From Candidatus Brocadiaceae bacterium (GTDB lineage: Bacteria; Planctomycetota; Brocadiia; Brocadiales; Bathyanammoxibiaceae), in NCBI GenBank assembly GCA_030018855.1, contig JASEHG010000094.1, positions 1 through 7,804 on the forward strand: a stretch of 7,804 bases of DNA, in the 5' to 3' direction. Shown here piece after piece: positions 1 to 5,772 of the stretch. The notes under the pieces are model-generated. The model was not told the DNA's origin. It saw only the letters and a program-made list of their open reading frames with translations, and ran no database searches. Numbering within the stretch: position 1 is the first letter of the stretch; the number at the start of each line of letters is the position of its first letter. The translations under genes and the position numbers were made by a program.

Positions 1-129
1 GGGGCGTATTGCGATACGCCCGTACCTTTTGAAGAGGTTACAGACCCCAAGGCTGACATTGAGGTTGCCACGGGGATGATACTAAAGGTAGGACGGAGGA
101 GGTTTGCTAAGGTGGTGGTGAAGGATTAA
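1..129 (+). CDS. C-terminal end of an unidentified protein (partial)
   Basis: Frame 1 is open from the window edge and ends at TAA 127-129, giving 42 residues that begin GAYCDTPVPF and end FAKVVVKD. The tail is basic (KVGRRRFAKVVVKD) and looks like a folded beta-rich C-terminus, not a random reading: no stop interrupts it and its codon choice is like the other genes here. I do not recognise the family and assign no function. The gene points toward the - strand metalloprotease-like gene, and the heptamer inverted array begins about ten bases after its stop codon. The rest of the gene lies outside the window. Confidence 0.6.
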   Translation, partial: GAYCDTPVPFEEVTDPKADIEVATGMILKVGRRRFAKVVVKD

Positions 130-138
130 GAGTTCAGT

Positions 139-215
139 CAGCTATCAGCAATCAGTAATCAGCTATCAGCAAACTGACTGCTACTGACTGCTGACTGCTG
201 ATTGCTGTTAGCTGT
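139..215. repeat. Inverted array of degenerate 7-base repeats between convergent genes
   Basis: Positions 139-173 are five consecutive heptamers: CAGCTAT, CAGCAAT, CAGTAAT, CAGCTAT, CAGCAAA. Positions 174-215 carry the reverse-complement type in the same period: CTGACTG, CTACTGA, CTGCTGA, CTGCTGA, TTGCTGT, TAGCTGT. The two halves pair around position 176-177 (139 with 214, 172 with 181), giving an imperfect stem of about 34 bp with a short loop. The array lies between two converging genes and overlaps the last two codons and stop of the - strand gene (stop at 208-210). It could terminate transcription from both sides, though neither side has a good T-run. Heptanucleotide repeat arrays are known in cyanobacteria (STRR) and elsewhere, so a dispersed repeat is equally plausible. 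Confidence 0.8.
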
Positions 216-840
216 CTACTGTGAAGCGCCTGAGTTCCTCCAGGGTCTTAAAGGCCTTCAACCTTTCCCCCCTGGCCTGGGCCTGGGCCTTCAGGTCTTT
301 ACGGAACTTAAATACATCCTTGCTTAGTTGGATTATCTGTTTCTGGGTCAGCCCACCTGTGTCGGACAAGGCCCACAGGTAGTTAAATAGTCCTTTTCTA
401 GTATCCGCAGAGAATTCGGGCCAGCACTCCCCCAGCTCGCCCTCCCTGGAGGCACAAGTAGCATAGGCCGGTCTGCCTGCCTTGATGAGGCGGCTGTCAA
501 TATAGACGTTCCATAGGTATTTATACCGGCGGAGTTGGGCCGTACCGGGTTTGGGCACCTTTTTCTCATCGTAGCCAAAGGCCTCATCCACCTGGTCAAC
601 CACGTGCATCAGTTCGTGTCTCAGTCTGCCTTCCAGGTTTTCCAGGGAATCCACTACCTCTAGCTCCAGGAGCCCCCCAGGTCGGAGGTAGTTCATATCT
701 ATGTTAGCCTCTACAGGGGGATGTTTAACGTGGACATTGCAGAGCTTCCCGTCCAAGTACGTTTCTTGAAGAAATTTTTCTACCTGCTTGAGAATTGTTT
801 GTTCGTTACTAAAACCTGGGGCAATGCTAACTTCTGCCAC
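208..840 (-). CDS. Putative HExxH zinc metalloprotease-like protein
   Basis: The 210-residue product has the motif HELMH (residues 75-79, in RHELMHVVDQ), the zinc-binding and catalytic HExxH signature of zincin metallopeptidases. About 30 residues later comes WNVYIDSRL (residues 110-118). Its N-x3-D spacing recalls the second metal-ligand motif of some cytoplasmic metallopeptidase-like families, but the third ligand is not certain. There is no signal peptide or membrane segment, so the protein is probably cytoplasmic. The C-terminal 60 residues are a basic helical tail (KFRKDLKAQAQARGERLKAF). I start at GTG 838-840 because GAGGGAGG stands 8 bases upstream. The frame also opens at TTG 883-885, but that codon sits in the T-run of the upstream gene's terminator and has no ribosome binding site. 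The substrate is unknown. The gene lies downstream of the isomerase gene but beyond its terminator, and I see no clear promoter of its own. Confidence 0.72.
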   Translation of the reverse strand: MAEVSIAPGFSNEQTILKQVEKFLQETYLDGKLCNVHVKHPPVEANIDMNYLRPGGLLELEVVDSLENLEGRLRHELMHVVDQVDEAFGYDEKKVPKPGTAQLRRYKYLWNVYIDSRLIKAGRPAYATCASREGELGECWPEFSADTRKGLFNYLWALSDTGGLTQKQIIQLSKDVFKFRKDLKAQAQARGERLKAFKTLEELRRFTVDS

Positions 841-848
841 AATCTTTT

Positions 849-855
849 CCTCCCT
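849..855 (-). promoter_or_regulatory. Ribosome binding site deciding the metalloprotease start
   Basis: The - strand reads AGGGAGG here, followed by 8 bases (AAAAGATT) and then GTG at 838-840. Spacing and strength are near ideal. This favours the GTG start over TTG at 883-885, which adds 15 residues but has no such site. Confidence 0.75.
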
Positions 856-883
856 CTTGCAGGGACACAATTCGCTGTACCCC

Positions 884-912
884 AAAAAATCAGGGCTTGA
901 TAAATCAAGCCC
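884..912 (-). terminator. Rho-independent terminator of the isomerase gene
   Basis: On the - strand, just after the isomerase stop codon, a 9-bp perfect stem (positions 904-912 with 893-901, loop of 2 bases) is followed by TGATTTTTT, a six-T run at 884-889. The stem is GGGCTTGAT/ATCAAGCCC. Stem plus U-tract is the classical intrinsic terminator layout, 5 bases downstream of the TAA at 918-920. It would end the mfd-isomerase transcript before the metalloprotease gene. The stem sequence with flanking CTAC also looks like a dispersed palindrome that may have been recruited as a terminator. Confidence 0.85.
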
Positions 913-917
913 CTACG

Positions 918-2006
918 TTACCTCATTACCTTAATCACTGCCTTCCTCTTGAGGTTCTTTATGTACTCCATCTTTCTGCGTCTGGCCTCATCCTCGTAGA
1001 GTTTAGTATTAATCTCCTCCTGGAGTTCCTCAAAACTGGGCGTCCTGGCGGGCTTGACTGCCTCGGCCTTGAATATATGGAAGCCTATTGGACTCTTTAC
1101 GGGCTGGCTTATCTCCCCCTGCTCTAGCGCCAATGCCGCCTCCCTGAGCTCTTTTCTCCATTGCTTTACCTCTTTGTGCTCGTACAACTCCCCCGTAGAA
1201 GCCTTTGAATCCTGGGAGAACTGTTTGGCAAGTTCTGCAAAGTCTTCTCCTGCCCTGGCGCGTTGATAGACCTCCTGGGCCTTCTTTTCGGCCTCCTTGG
1301 CGTTGGGAATGGCCTTTATATATATCTGTCTTACCTTTACCTCTTTCTCCTCACTAAACTCATCTTGGTGCTTCAGGTAATGGTCCCTGACCTCCTTGGG
1401 AGAAATGGAAATCTTTTTATATGCAAACTCTTGGAGCAGGGCCTTGGCCATGAGGTCTTCTTTCAACTCCCTCTTCTTCTCTGCAGGATTTACACCCTCC
1501 TTGGTGGCTAACTCATAGAATCTGGCAGGACCACCCACCTTATCCATAGCATCCTTCAAGAAGGATTCCGCCTCTTTTTCCAACGCCTCCTTTACTATGG
1601 GATTATCCTTAATAATCTTGCTAGCCTCCTGTACCAGTAGTTGCCGGTCTATGAGTTCATCCAGTATGTCACTCAGGATTTGTGCAGCCCTTTCATTAAG
1701 CTCCCTTCCCTTGTATTTATCCACGGCCTCCCTCAGGGGTACGGCTGCCTGTCTCTTTACCTCATCATCTGTTATTATGGCGCCATTTACCTCTGCCTTT
1801 ATAGCCCCCAGCCTTATACTCTCTGCCAGGGCAGTCGTGGAGTCATTTATGGAGTCCATTGACCGTGTCAATGGACAAACCGGTAACGAACCAACCAGGC
1901 AGACCAGAAAGACCATGAGTGGCATCCGCCCCTTTCTCCGCCTCAGGCGGATCAAGGGCAGGCTCAGGCGGACTACCGACGAAAGATTTTTGTAAGTGCT
2001 TCTCAT
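918..2006 (-). CDS. SurA/PpiC-family peptidyl-prolyl cis-trans isomerase
   Basis: This 362-residue protein assists folding of exported proteins by isomerising prolyl bonds, outside the cytoplasmic membrane. Residues 1-27 are a long basic n-region (RLRRRKGR), 28-44 a hydrophobic segment (MPLMVFLVCLVGSLPVC) acting as signal peptide or anchor, 70-205 a SurA_N-like helical chaperone region beginning AEVNGAIITDDEV, and about 222-316 a parvulin (PpiC) domain with VRQIYIKAIP, FAELAKQFSQDS and GEISQPVKSPIGFHIFKAE. The usual GGDLGWF stretch of parvulins is altered to GELYEHKE, so catalytic activity could be reduced. I choose ATG 2004-2006, which has GAGG 8 bases upstream, over TTG 2054. ATG 1923-1925, at the hydrophobic segment, is an alternative. 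mfd lies upstream on the same strand, an arrangement seen in other bacteria. A terminator follows at 884-912. Two palindromic repeats lie within the N-terminal coding region. Confidence 0.88.
   Translation of the reverse strand: MRSTYKNLSSVVRLSLPLIRLRRRKGRMPLMVFLVCLVGSLPVCPLTRSMDSINDSTTALAESIRLGAIKAEVNGAIITDDEVKRQAAVPLREAVDKYKGRELNERAAQILSDILDELIDRQLLVQEASKIIKDNPIVKEALEKEAESFLKDAMDKVGGPARFYELATKEGVNPAEKKRELKEDLMAKALLQEFAYKKISISPKEVRDHYLKHQDEFSEEKEVKVRQIYIKAIPNAKEAEKKAQEVYQRARAGEDFAELAKQFSQDSKASTGELYEHKEVKQWRKELREAALALEQGEISQPVKSPIGFHIFKAEAVKPARTPSFEELQEEINTKLYEDEARRRKMEYIKNLKRKAVIKVMR
1854..1876. repeat. Perfect 10-bp inverted repeat inside the isomerase signal region
   Basis: GTCCATTGAC (1854-1863) and GTCAATGGAC (1867-1876) are exact reverse complements around a 3-base loop CGT. 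The hairpin is in coding sequence and reads (V)CPLTRSMDS, directly after the hydrophobic segment of the isomerase. It may be a small inserted palindrome that lengthened the junction between signal peptide and mature domain, or a regulatory hairpin in the mRNA. Confidence 0.75.
1937..1972. repeat. CCGCCTNAGGCGG-type palindrome plus half copy in isomerase n-region
   Basis: Positions 1937-1951 are TCCGCCTCAGGCGGA, a palindrome with two 7-bp arms and one central base. The half-unit CTCAGGCGGA recurs at 1963-1972, exactly 21 bases away, keeping the reading frame. On the - strand the two copies read V-R-L-S and I-R-L-R-R-R in the basic n-region before the hydrophobic segment. A related palindrome lies at 2196-2210 in mfd, in the same reading frame. 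Confidence 0.7.
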
Positions 2007-2014
2007 CTCTCCAA

Positions 2015-2018
2015 CCTC
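2015..2018 (-). promoter_or_regulatory. Ribosome binding site of the isomerase gene
   Basis: The - strand reads GAGG here, then 8 bases (TTGGAGAG), then ATG at 2004-2006. This supports that start and makes the TTG at 2052-2054, which lies upstream of the site, unlikely. Confidence 0.6.
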
Positions 2019-2060
2019 ATTCCTCACTTTCCCAACCCCGGAGTCCCCACTCAAGACGCT

Positions 2061-2082
2061 TGTCCTGAGCGTAGCCGAAGGA
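2061..2082. repeat. Dispersed-repeat-like sequence in the mfd-isomerase spacer
   Basis: The stretch TGTCCTGAGCGTAGCCGAAG and its flank resemble a short repeat motif (CCTGAGC...CGAAGGA) that I recall as dispersed between genes of many environmental bacteria. There is only one copy in this window, so the repeat nature rests on recollection and not on anything repeated here. It occupies the 139-base spacer between mfd and the isomerase gene, where I see no promoter. Confidence 0.4.
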
Positions 2083-2089
2083 TGACCTT

Positions 2090-2124
2090 TAGTCCCTAGT
2101 GCCTAGTCCTTAGTGCCTGGTGCG
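2090..2124. repeat. Tandem 7-base repeat (TAGTSCC), about five units
   Basis: Five consecutive heptamers can be read: TAGTCCC, TAGTGCC, TAGTCCT, TAGTGCC, TGGTGCG, the last degenerate. They lie in the spacer between mfd and the isomerase gene. The period equals that of the array at 139-215, though the unit differs. Such arrays are typical intergenic low-complexity repeats prone to copy-number change. Confidence 0.75.
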
Positions 2125-2145
2125 GTCGCTGGACTCCACAAGGGC

Positions 2146-5100
2146 CTAGATGTTAAAGACCTTTCTTAAAAACTGAACCGTTTCCTGCCCCTCGTTCTGC
2201 CTTAGGCGGACTGTGGACGGACCAGACTTAGCCGGAAGCAGGAGATGCAGGGTGTTCTCGTTAATCACCCTGATCCTCCGCCTTAGAGGAGATAGGCAGG
2301 CCTCTGCCCTCTTCAGGTCTTCTACCTCAATAACCAGCTTCCCATTCGTGCGGAAGAGGGAACGGATGCCATACTCCTGGGCTGCTAACCTGAGTGCCCT
2401 CTCCGTCAGGAGGTTTTCTGCTGGAGGTGGAAGGGGACCGAATCTGTCCTGGAGTGTCTCTTCCAACGTCTGTATCTCCTCCCTGGAGTAACAGCGGTTT
2501 ACCTTGCGATACATCTCCATCCTGACGGCCTCATCTGTGATATAGGCCGTGGGCAGGTAGGCATCCAATCGCAGATTTATAGAGACCTCCAGGGGTATAC
2601 GTAGAGGTTCTTTCTTCACCTTCCTTACCGCTGTCTCCAGGAGCTGACAGTACATCTCGTAACCCACTGCCTGGATATGACCGTGTTGTTGAGGGCCAAG
2701 TATGTTCCCCGCCCCCCTAATCTCCAGGTCCCTGAGGGCAATCTTAAAACCAGCCCCTAACTCCGAGAATTCCTCAATGGCCTTTAACTTCTTCTCTGCC
2801 TCCGGGCTTATGGGCCTATCACCCGGCAAGACAAGATAGGCATAAGCCGTATGTTTATAGCGGCCCACCCTGCCCCGAAGCTGGTGCAGTTCTGCCAGTC
2901 CAAAATAATCAGCCTCGTTAATGAATATAGTATTCACGTTGGGGATGTCCACCCCGGATTCAATTATAGTGGTGGAGACAAGGATATCATACTTTCCCTC
3001 TACAAAGTCCAGCATTATCTTTTCCAGTAGCCTCTCCGGCATCTGGCCATGGGCCACGGCTATCCTTGCCTCGGGCACTATCCTGCAGAGTTCCCCAGCC
3101 ACGGCCTTAATGTTATACACCCTGTTATGGACAAAGTAAACCTGTCCCTCGCGTGCCAGCTCAAAGAGTATTGCCTGGCGTACCCTTTCCGGGTCGTAAC
3201 GCATAAGGAAGGTCTTGATGGCCAGGCGGTCCTGTGGCGGGGTGGTCAGACAGGATATGTCCTTTAGACCCAGTAATGACATGTGAAGGGTCCTGGGGAT
3301 GGGCGTAGCCGTGAGGGTAAGGACGTCTACCATCTGGCGGAGACCCTTCAACCTCTCCTTATGTTCCACACCGAAGCGCTGTTCCTCGTCTATTATCACT
3401 AACCCCAGTTCTTTGAAGGCAACGTCCCTCTGTATGAGTCTGTGGGTACCTATGACAACGTCCACTGCCCCCTCTTTAAGGGCCTCCAGTACTAGCTTTT
3501 GTTCATGGGGAGACCTGAAGCGGCTCAGTACCTCTATCCTTACGGGATAATCGGCCATGCGTTCGGAGAAGGTGCGGAAGTGCTGCTGGGCCAGGATGGT
3601 AGTAGGCACAAGTACTGCCACCTGTTTACCACCCATCACCACCTTAAAGGCCGCCCGGATGGCCAGCTCCGTCTTGCCATAACCCACGTCCCCGCATACC
3701 AGGCGGTCCATGGGGCGGCTTGACTCCATATCTGCCTTTATCTCCCTGTTTACCTTGAGCTGGTCTTCGGTCTCTTCGTACAGGAATTCCGCCTCAAACT
3801 CCTTCTGCCACTCCGTATCCTGTGGGTACTGTATGCCCAATCTGGCCTCCCGTAGGGCCTGCATCTCCAGAAGCCCCCCTGCCAGGTCGGTCACGGCCTT
3901 TTCCACCTCTTCCAACCGCCTGGCCCAGCCCTGCCCACCCAAGCGGCTCAACGGGGGACGATGTTCGCTAGGGCCTATATACTTCTGTATCAGGTTTATC
4001 CCCCCTGAGGCGGATACGTATAATTTTGTCCCCCCTTCAAATTCCAGTACCAGACACTCCCTCTTTTGCCCCTCGTGCTCCAGTTCCTCCATACCCAGGA
4101 AACGGGCAATACCATGGGCCACGTGTACTACATAATCCCCCCGTCTAAGCTCTACAAAACTCTCTATGGGCCTGGCAGAGACGGGTTTCTTGGGCTCCCT
4201 CTTGAGGCGATAACGGTGGAAGAGTTCGTGGTGGGATAAGAGTAGTAATCCAATGTCTCTGAAGAAGAACCCCTTACTTAGCCTTCCAATGGTGGATTCT
4301 AATCTCAGACCTTCCCCGCTCAACAACTCTTGGAAACGCTTCTCCTCCGCCTCGTTGTTACAAAAGACTATCGTCCGCTTAACCTGGGGGGAGAGATTCC
4401 TTAACTCCGCAAAGGTCTCTTTAAGCCCTGTACCAAAACGCTCCACAGATTCTACCTCAAAATTGTGGATGGTGGCGGGGCTATTCCCACTATCAGTAAA
4501 GGGTAGGAAAGAAAGGAAAAGTCTGTTGTATTGCGACCACTCTTTATCTACCTCCTCATAGGTGTAGAGCCAGGGTATGGACTGCGATACCCTTTTGGCC
4601 TTCTCCCTGATAGCCTCAGGCTCTTTCAGCACTATCCAGGCCCCCCGTGGGAGATAATCCAAGAGGGTACCAGCCCCCGCCGCAGGGGTCTGATTAGTCA
4701 AACCCTTACAATCCAGGGCAAGTATATTCCCTTCTGTGAGGTTCTTTATAGAGGTCTGCGTATCTGGACTGAAAAGCCTGATAGACTCTACCCTATCTCC
4801 AAAGAACTCCAGGCGGTAGGGAACCTCAGAAGAATGGGTAAAGACGTCCAGGATACATCCCCTGAGGCTGAACTCCCCAGGGGCCTCTACCATGGTTACA
4901 CCCTTGAAGCCCCTATCCACCAGCCACTCTACCACCTCCTGTTGCCCCAGGTCCTTCCCTACCACCACCTGCAGGGTGTTTTCTGTGAGGTCTCCTGGTA
5001 GTGGCAGCTTCTGGAGGAGGGCCTGGATAGGGCAGACGATAATCTTAGTACGGGTGTCAGGTGTGGCCCCGACACCCACATGAGGTGTATCTTCTGGAAA

Positions 5101-5301
5101 TAGTAGTGGATGGAGGACCTGCAGGTGTTGGGCGGTAGGGGCGACCCGCCTAAGGCTGACAGTCGCCCCTGCGGAGGCATCGTCTCCCGTTATAGAAAAA
5201 TCTTCCCATGGCTCAAAGATAGCGGCACTACCAGGAAGGAAAAGGTTCAGGTCCTCCCTGGCCTCCTCTGCCTCCTCCAGGCTACTAGTAATCAGCAGCA
5301 C
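2146..5301 (-). CDS. mfd: Transcription-repair coupling factor Mfd, main reading frame
   Basis: Mfd binds RNA polymerase stalled at DNA damage, pushes it off by ATP-driven translocation and recruits UvrA. This 1051-residue frame holds, in order: the rest of the UvrB-homology region (residues 1-190, with GEFSLRGCILDVF and EFFGDRVESIRLF), the CarD-like RNA polymerase interaction domain (about 383-450, RRGDYVVHVAHGIARF), and the RecG-like translocase. The translocase has Walker A GDVGYGKT 537-544, DEEQ 638-641, TATPIPRT 664-671, ESGVDIP about 781-787 and QLRGRVGR 807-814. The C-terminal TRCF domain runs from about 900. GTG 5301 is only where the frame can start. It lacks the first 75 or so residues of Mfd, which lie in the adjacent frame at 5285-5617. 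Joined, the gene is 3472 bases, 1157 codons plus one extra base, close to the usual Mfd length. Two palindromic repeats are embedded (residues about 43-56 and 1030-1035). A sequencing error or a true frameshift are both possible. Confidence 0.95.
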   Translation of the reverse strand: MLLITSSLEEAEEAREDLNLFLPGSAAIFEPWEDFSITGDDASAGATVSLRRVAPTAQHLQVLHPLLFPEDTPHVGVGATPDTRTKIIVCPIQALLQKLPLPGDLTENTLQVVVGKDLGQQEVVEWLVDRGFKGVTMVEAPGEFSLRGCILDVFTHSSEVPYRLEFFGDRVESIRLFSPDTQTSIKNLTEGNILALDCKGLTNQTPAAGAGTLLDYLPRGAWIVLKEPEAIREKAKRVSQSIPWLYTYEEVDKEWSQYNRLFLSFLPFTDSGNSPATIHNFEVESVERFGTGLKETFAELRNLSPQVKRTIVFCNNEAEEKRFQELLSGEGLRLESTIGRLSKGFFFRDIGLLLLSHHELFHRYRLKREPKKPVSARPIESFVELRRGDYVVHVAHGIARFLGMEELEHEGQKRECLVLEFEGGTKLYVSASGGINLIQKYIGPSEHRPPLSRLGGQGWARRLEEVEKAVTDLAGGLLEMQALREARLGIQYPQDTEWQKEFEAEFLYEETEDQLKVNREIKADMESSRPMDRLVCGDVGYGKTELAIRAAFKVVMGGKQVAVLVPTTILAQQHFRTFSERMADYPVRIEVLSRFRSPHEQKLVLEALKEGAVDVVIGTHRLIQRDVAFKELGLVIIDEEQRFGVEHKERLKGLRQMVDVLTLTATPIPRTLHMSLLGLKDISCLTTPPQDRLAIKTFLMRYDPERVRQAILFELAREGQVYFVHNRVYNIKAVAGELCRIVPEARIAVAHGQMPERLLEKIMLDFVEGKYDILVSTTIIESGVDIPNVNTIFINEADYFGLAELHQLRGRVGRYKHTAYAYLVLPGDRPISPEAEKKLKAIEEFSELGAGFKIALRDLEIRGAGNILGPQQHGHIQAVGYEMYCQLLETAVRKVKKEPLRIPLEVSINLRLDAYLPTAYITDEAVRMEMYRKVNRCYSREEIQTLEETLQDRFGPLPPPAENLLTERALRLAAQEYGIRSLFRTNGKLVIEVEDLKRAEACLSPLRRRIRVINENTLHLLLPAKSGPSTVRLRQNEGQETVQFLRKVFNI
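2196..2210. repeat. CCGCCTNAGGCGG-type palindrome at the mfd 3' end
   Basis: TCTGCCTTAGGCGGA has two 7-bp arms around one base, with one G-T type mismatch. On the - strand it reads V-R-L-R-Q within the last 25 residues of Mfd, after the TRCF domain (STVRLRQNEGQ). The palindrome and its reading frame match the copies in the isomerase gene at 1937-1972. Confidence 0.6.
5135..5172. repeat. GGGGCGAC-type palindrome in mfd with a second palindrome nested inside
   Basis: GTAGGGGCGAC (5135-5145) pairs with GTCGCCCCTGC (5162-5172), 10 of 11 positions plus one wobble. Between them, GCCTAAGGC (5148-5156) matches the core of the elements at 1937-1951 and 2196-2210. On the - strand it reads A-G-A-T-V-S-L-R-R-V-A-P-T in the UvrB-homology region of Mfd, between EPWEDF and the HLQVLHPLL helix, at a likely surface loop. 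The same GAT...VAPT peptide is encoded by the element at the end of rmuC. Confidence 0.8.
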
Positions 5302-5617
5302 CCACGAAGGTGCCCTTCGTTGGGAGCGGTCCTGCCCTGAACCGTTCTGGTTCAGGGACAGGCCCTGAACTGAATTGGTTAAGGGCCAGGCCAGCCAGCA
5401 CCAGGGCGGCAGAAGAACCCCAAAGCCCTCCTATTTTTATCTCTCCGCCAGGCGGCAGAGCCTCGGCCATGAGCTCGGCCGAATCGGCCACTCCCGCAAT
5501 GGTCTTCTGGATGGCCCTGAACTTATTATCTTCCCGGAGGAGTTTAAGCAGTAACTTCATAGGAGACTTAACGTATGGACAAACCTTTGGGTCTATACTA
5601 AAGACCTGTCCCTGCAT
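5285..5617 (-). CDS. mfd: N-terminal part of Mfd in a shifted reading frame
   Basis: This 110-residue frame starts at ATG 5615-5617. It carries the expected Mfd N-terminus: helices KLLLKLLREDNKFRAIQKTI (21-40) and then GGLWGSSAALVLAGLA (63-78), the degenerate P-loop region of the UvrB-like domain, which in Mfd has lost the GKT. Homology stops near residue 79 (about 5381) and resumes in the other frame at WVLLITSSLEEAEEA (about 5307). From residue 80 the frame reads through a palindrome and stops at TAG 5285-5287. Going from this frame to the main one requires skipping one base, and the main frame is open only below TAG 5431-5433, so the shift lies in 5288-5430 and most likely in 5331-5370. 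It is not an independent gene. No ribosome binding site precedes the ATG, and the start lies about 7 bases from the predicted transcription start. Confidence 0.82.
   Translation of the reverse strand: MQGQVFSIDPKVCPYVKSPMKLLLKLLREDNKFRAIQKTIAGVADSAELMAEALPPGGEIKIGGLWGSSAALVLAGLALNQFSSGPVPEPERFRAGPLPTKGTFVGAADY
5331..5370. repeat. Imperfect palindrome coinciding with the mfd frameshift
   Basis: CCTGCCCTGAACC (5331-5343) pairs with GGTTCAGGGACAGG (5349-5362) around a 5-base loop, perfect except for one unpaired A at 5358. GTTCAGGG (5350-5357) can also pair with CCCTGAAC (5363-5370). Removing the single unpaired base would make the first stem exact and would also restore the Mfd frame, reading GLALNQFSSGPALNQNGSGQ and onward to RRAPSWVLLITSS. 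The region adds about 25 residues between two conserved Mfd segments that are normally only a few residues apart, so the palindrome looks inserted. Confidence 0.75.
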
Positions 5618-5630
5618 TGTTTACAAAATA

Positions 5631-5660
5631 ATTGTAACCATGACCTCGTAAAGGTGTCAA
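5631..5660 (-). promoter_or_regulatory. Sigma70-type promoter of mfd, giving an almost leaderless mRNA
   Basis: On the - strand TTGACA (5655-5660) is followed by an 18-base spacer and TACAAT (5631-5636). The -35 box matches consensus at 6 of 6 and the -10 box at 5 of 6. A start 6-8 bases below the -10 box falls at about 5623-5625, only about 7 bases from the ATG at 5617, too short for a normal ribosome binding site. An in-frame TAA at 5621-5623 lies just before the ATG, ruling out an earlier start. Confidence 0.75.
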
Positions 5661-5731
5661 GGAAATTCAGTGGCAGACACGACAAGCTTTGGTATTGCAT
5701 TCCAGACAGTAAAGAGTTAGTATTTTGGAGA

Positions 5732-5760
5732 TATACTGGTCGTCCCAAAGACACGTGGAG
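5732..5760 (+). promoter_or_regulatory. Possible -10 box and ribosome binding site of rmuC
   Basis: TATACT at 5732-5737 matches the -10 consensus at 5 of 6, with no convincing -35 box upstream. An alternative pair is TTGCAT at 5695-5700 and TAGTAT 17 bases later. GGAG at 5757-5760 lies 12 bases before ATG 5773, rather far, and GAGGG at 5766-5770 lies too near. The call is tentative. Confidence 0.35.
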
Positions 5761-5772
5761 TAACAGAGGGCC

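Noticed and set aside
131..220. CRISPR-like array
   Set aside because: The repeat period is 7 bases with no spacers, and the second half is the inverse of the first.
1597..1995. Open frame of 132 codons on the + strand opposite the isomerase
   Set aside because: It lies antisense to a well supported gene, is Ser/Leu-rich, and has no recognisable motif. Other long + strand frames opposite mfd (for example 3710-4135 and 4531-5001) are shadows for the same reason.
2040..2137. Long-range stem GGAGTCC/GGACTCC enclosing the mfd-isomerase spacer
   Set aside because: It is only 7 bp over about 85 bases, expected by chance.
5288..5430. Programmed +1 frameshift in mfd like that of prfB
   Set aside because: No CTTTGA-type slippery stop or internal Shine-Dalgarno signal is visible in the overlap, and such recoding is not known for mfd. 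An indel at the palindrome is simpler.
5445..5455. CCGCCAGGCGG palindrome in the Mfd N-terminus
   Set aside because: The core differs from the CCGCCTNAGGCGG family, the codon phase differs (L-P-P-G-G), and it could be ordinary coding sequence.
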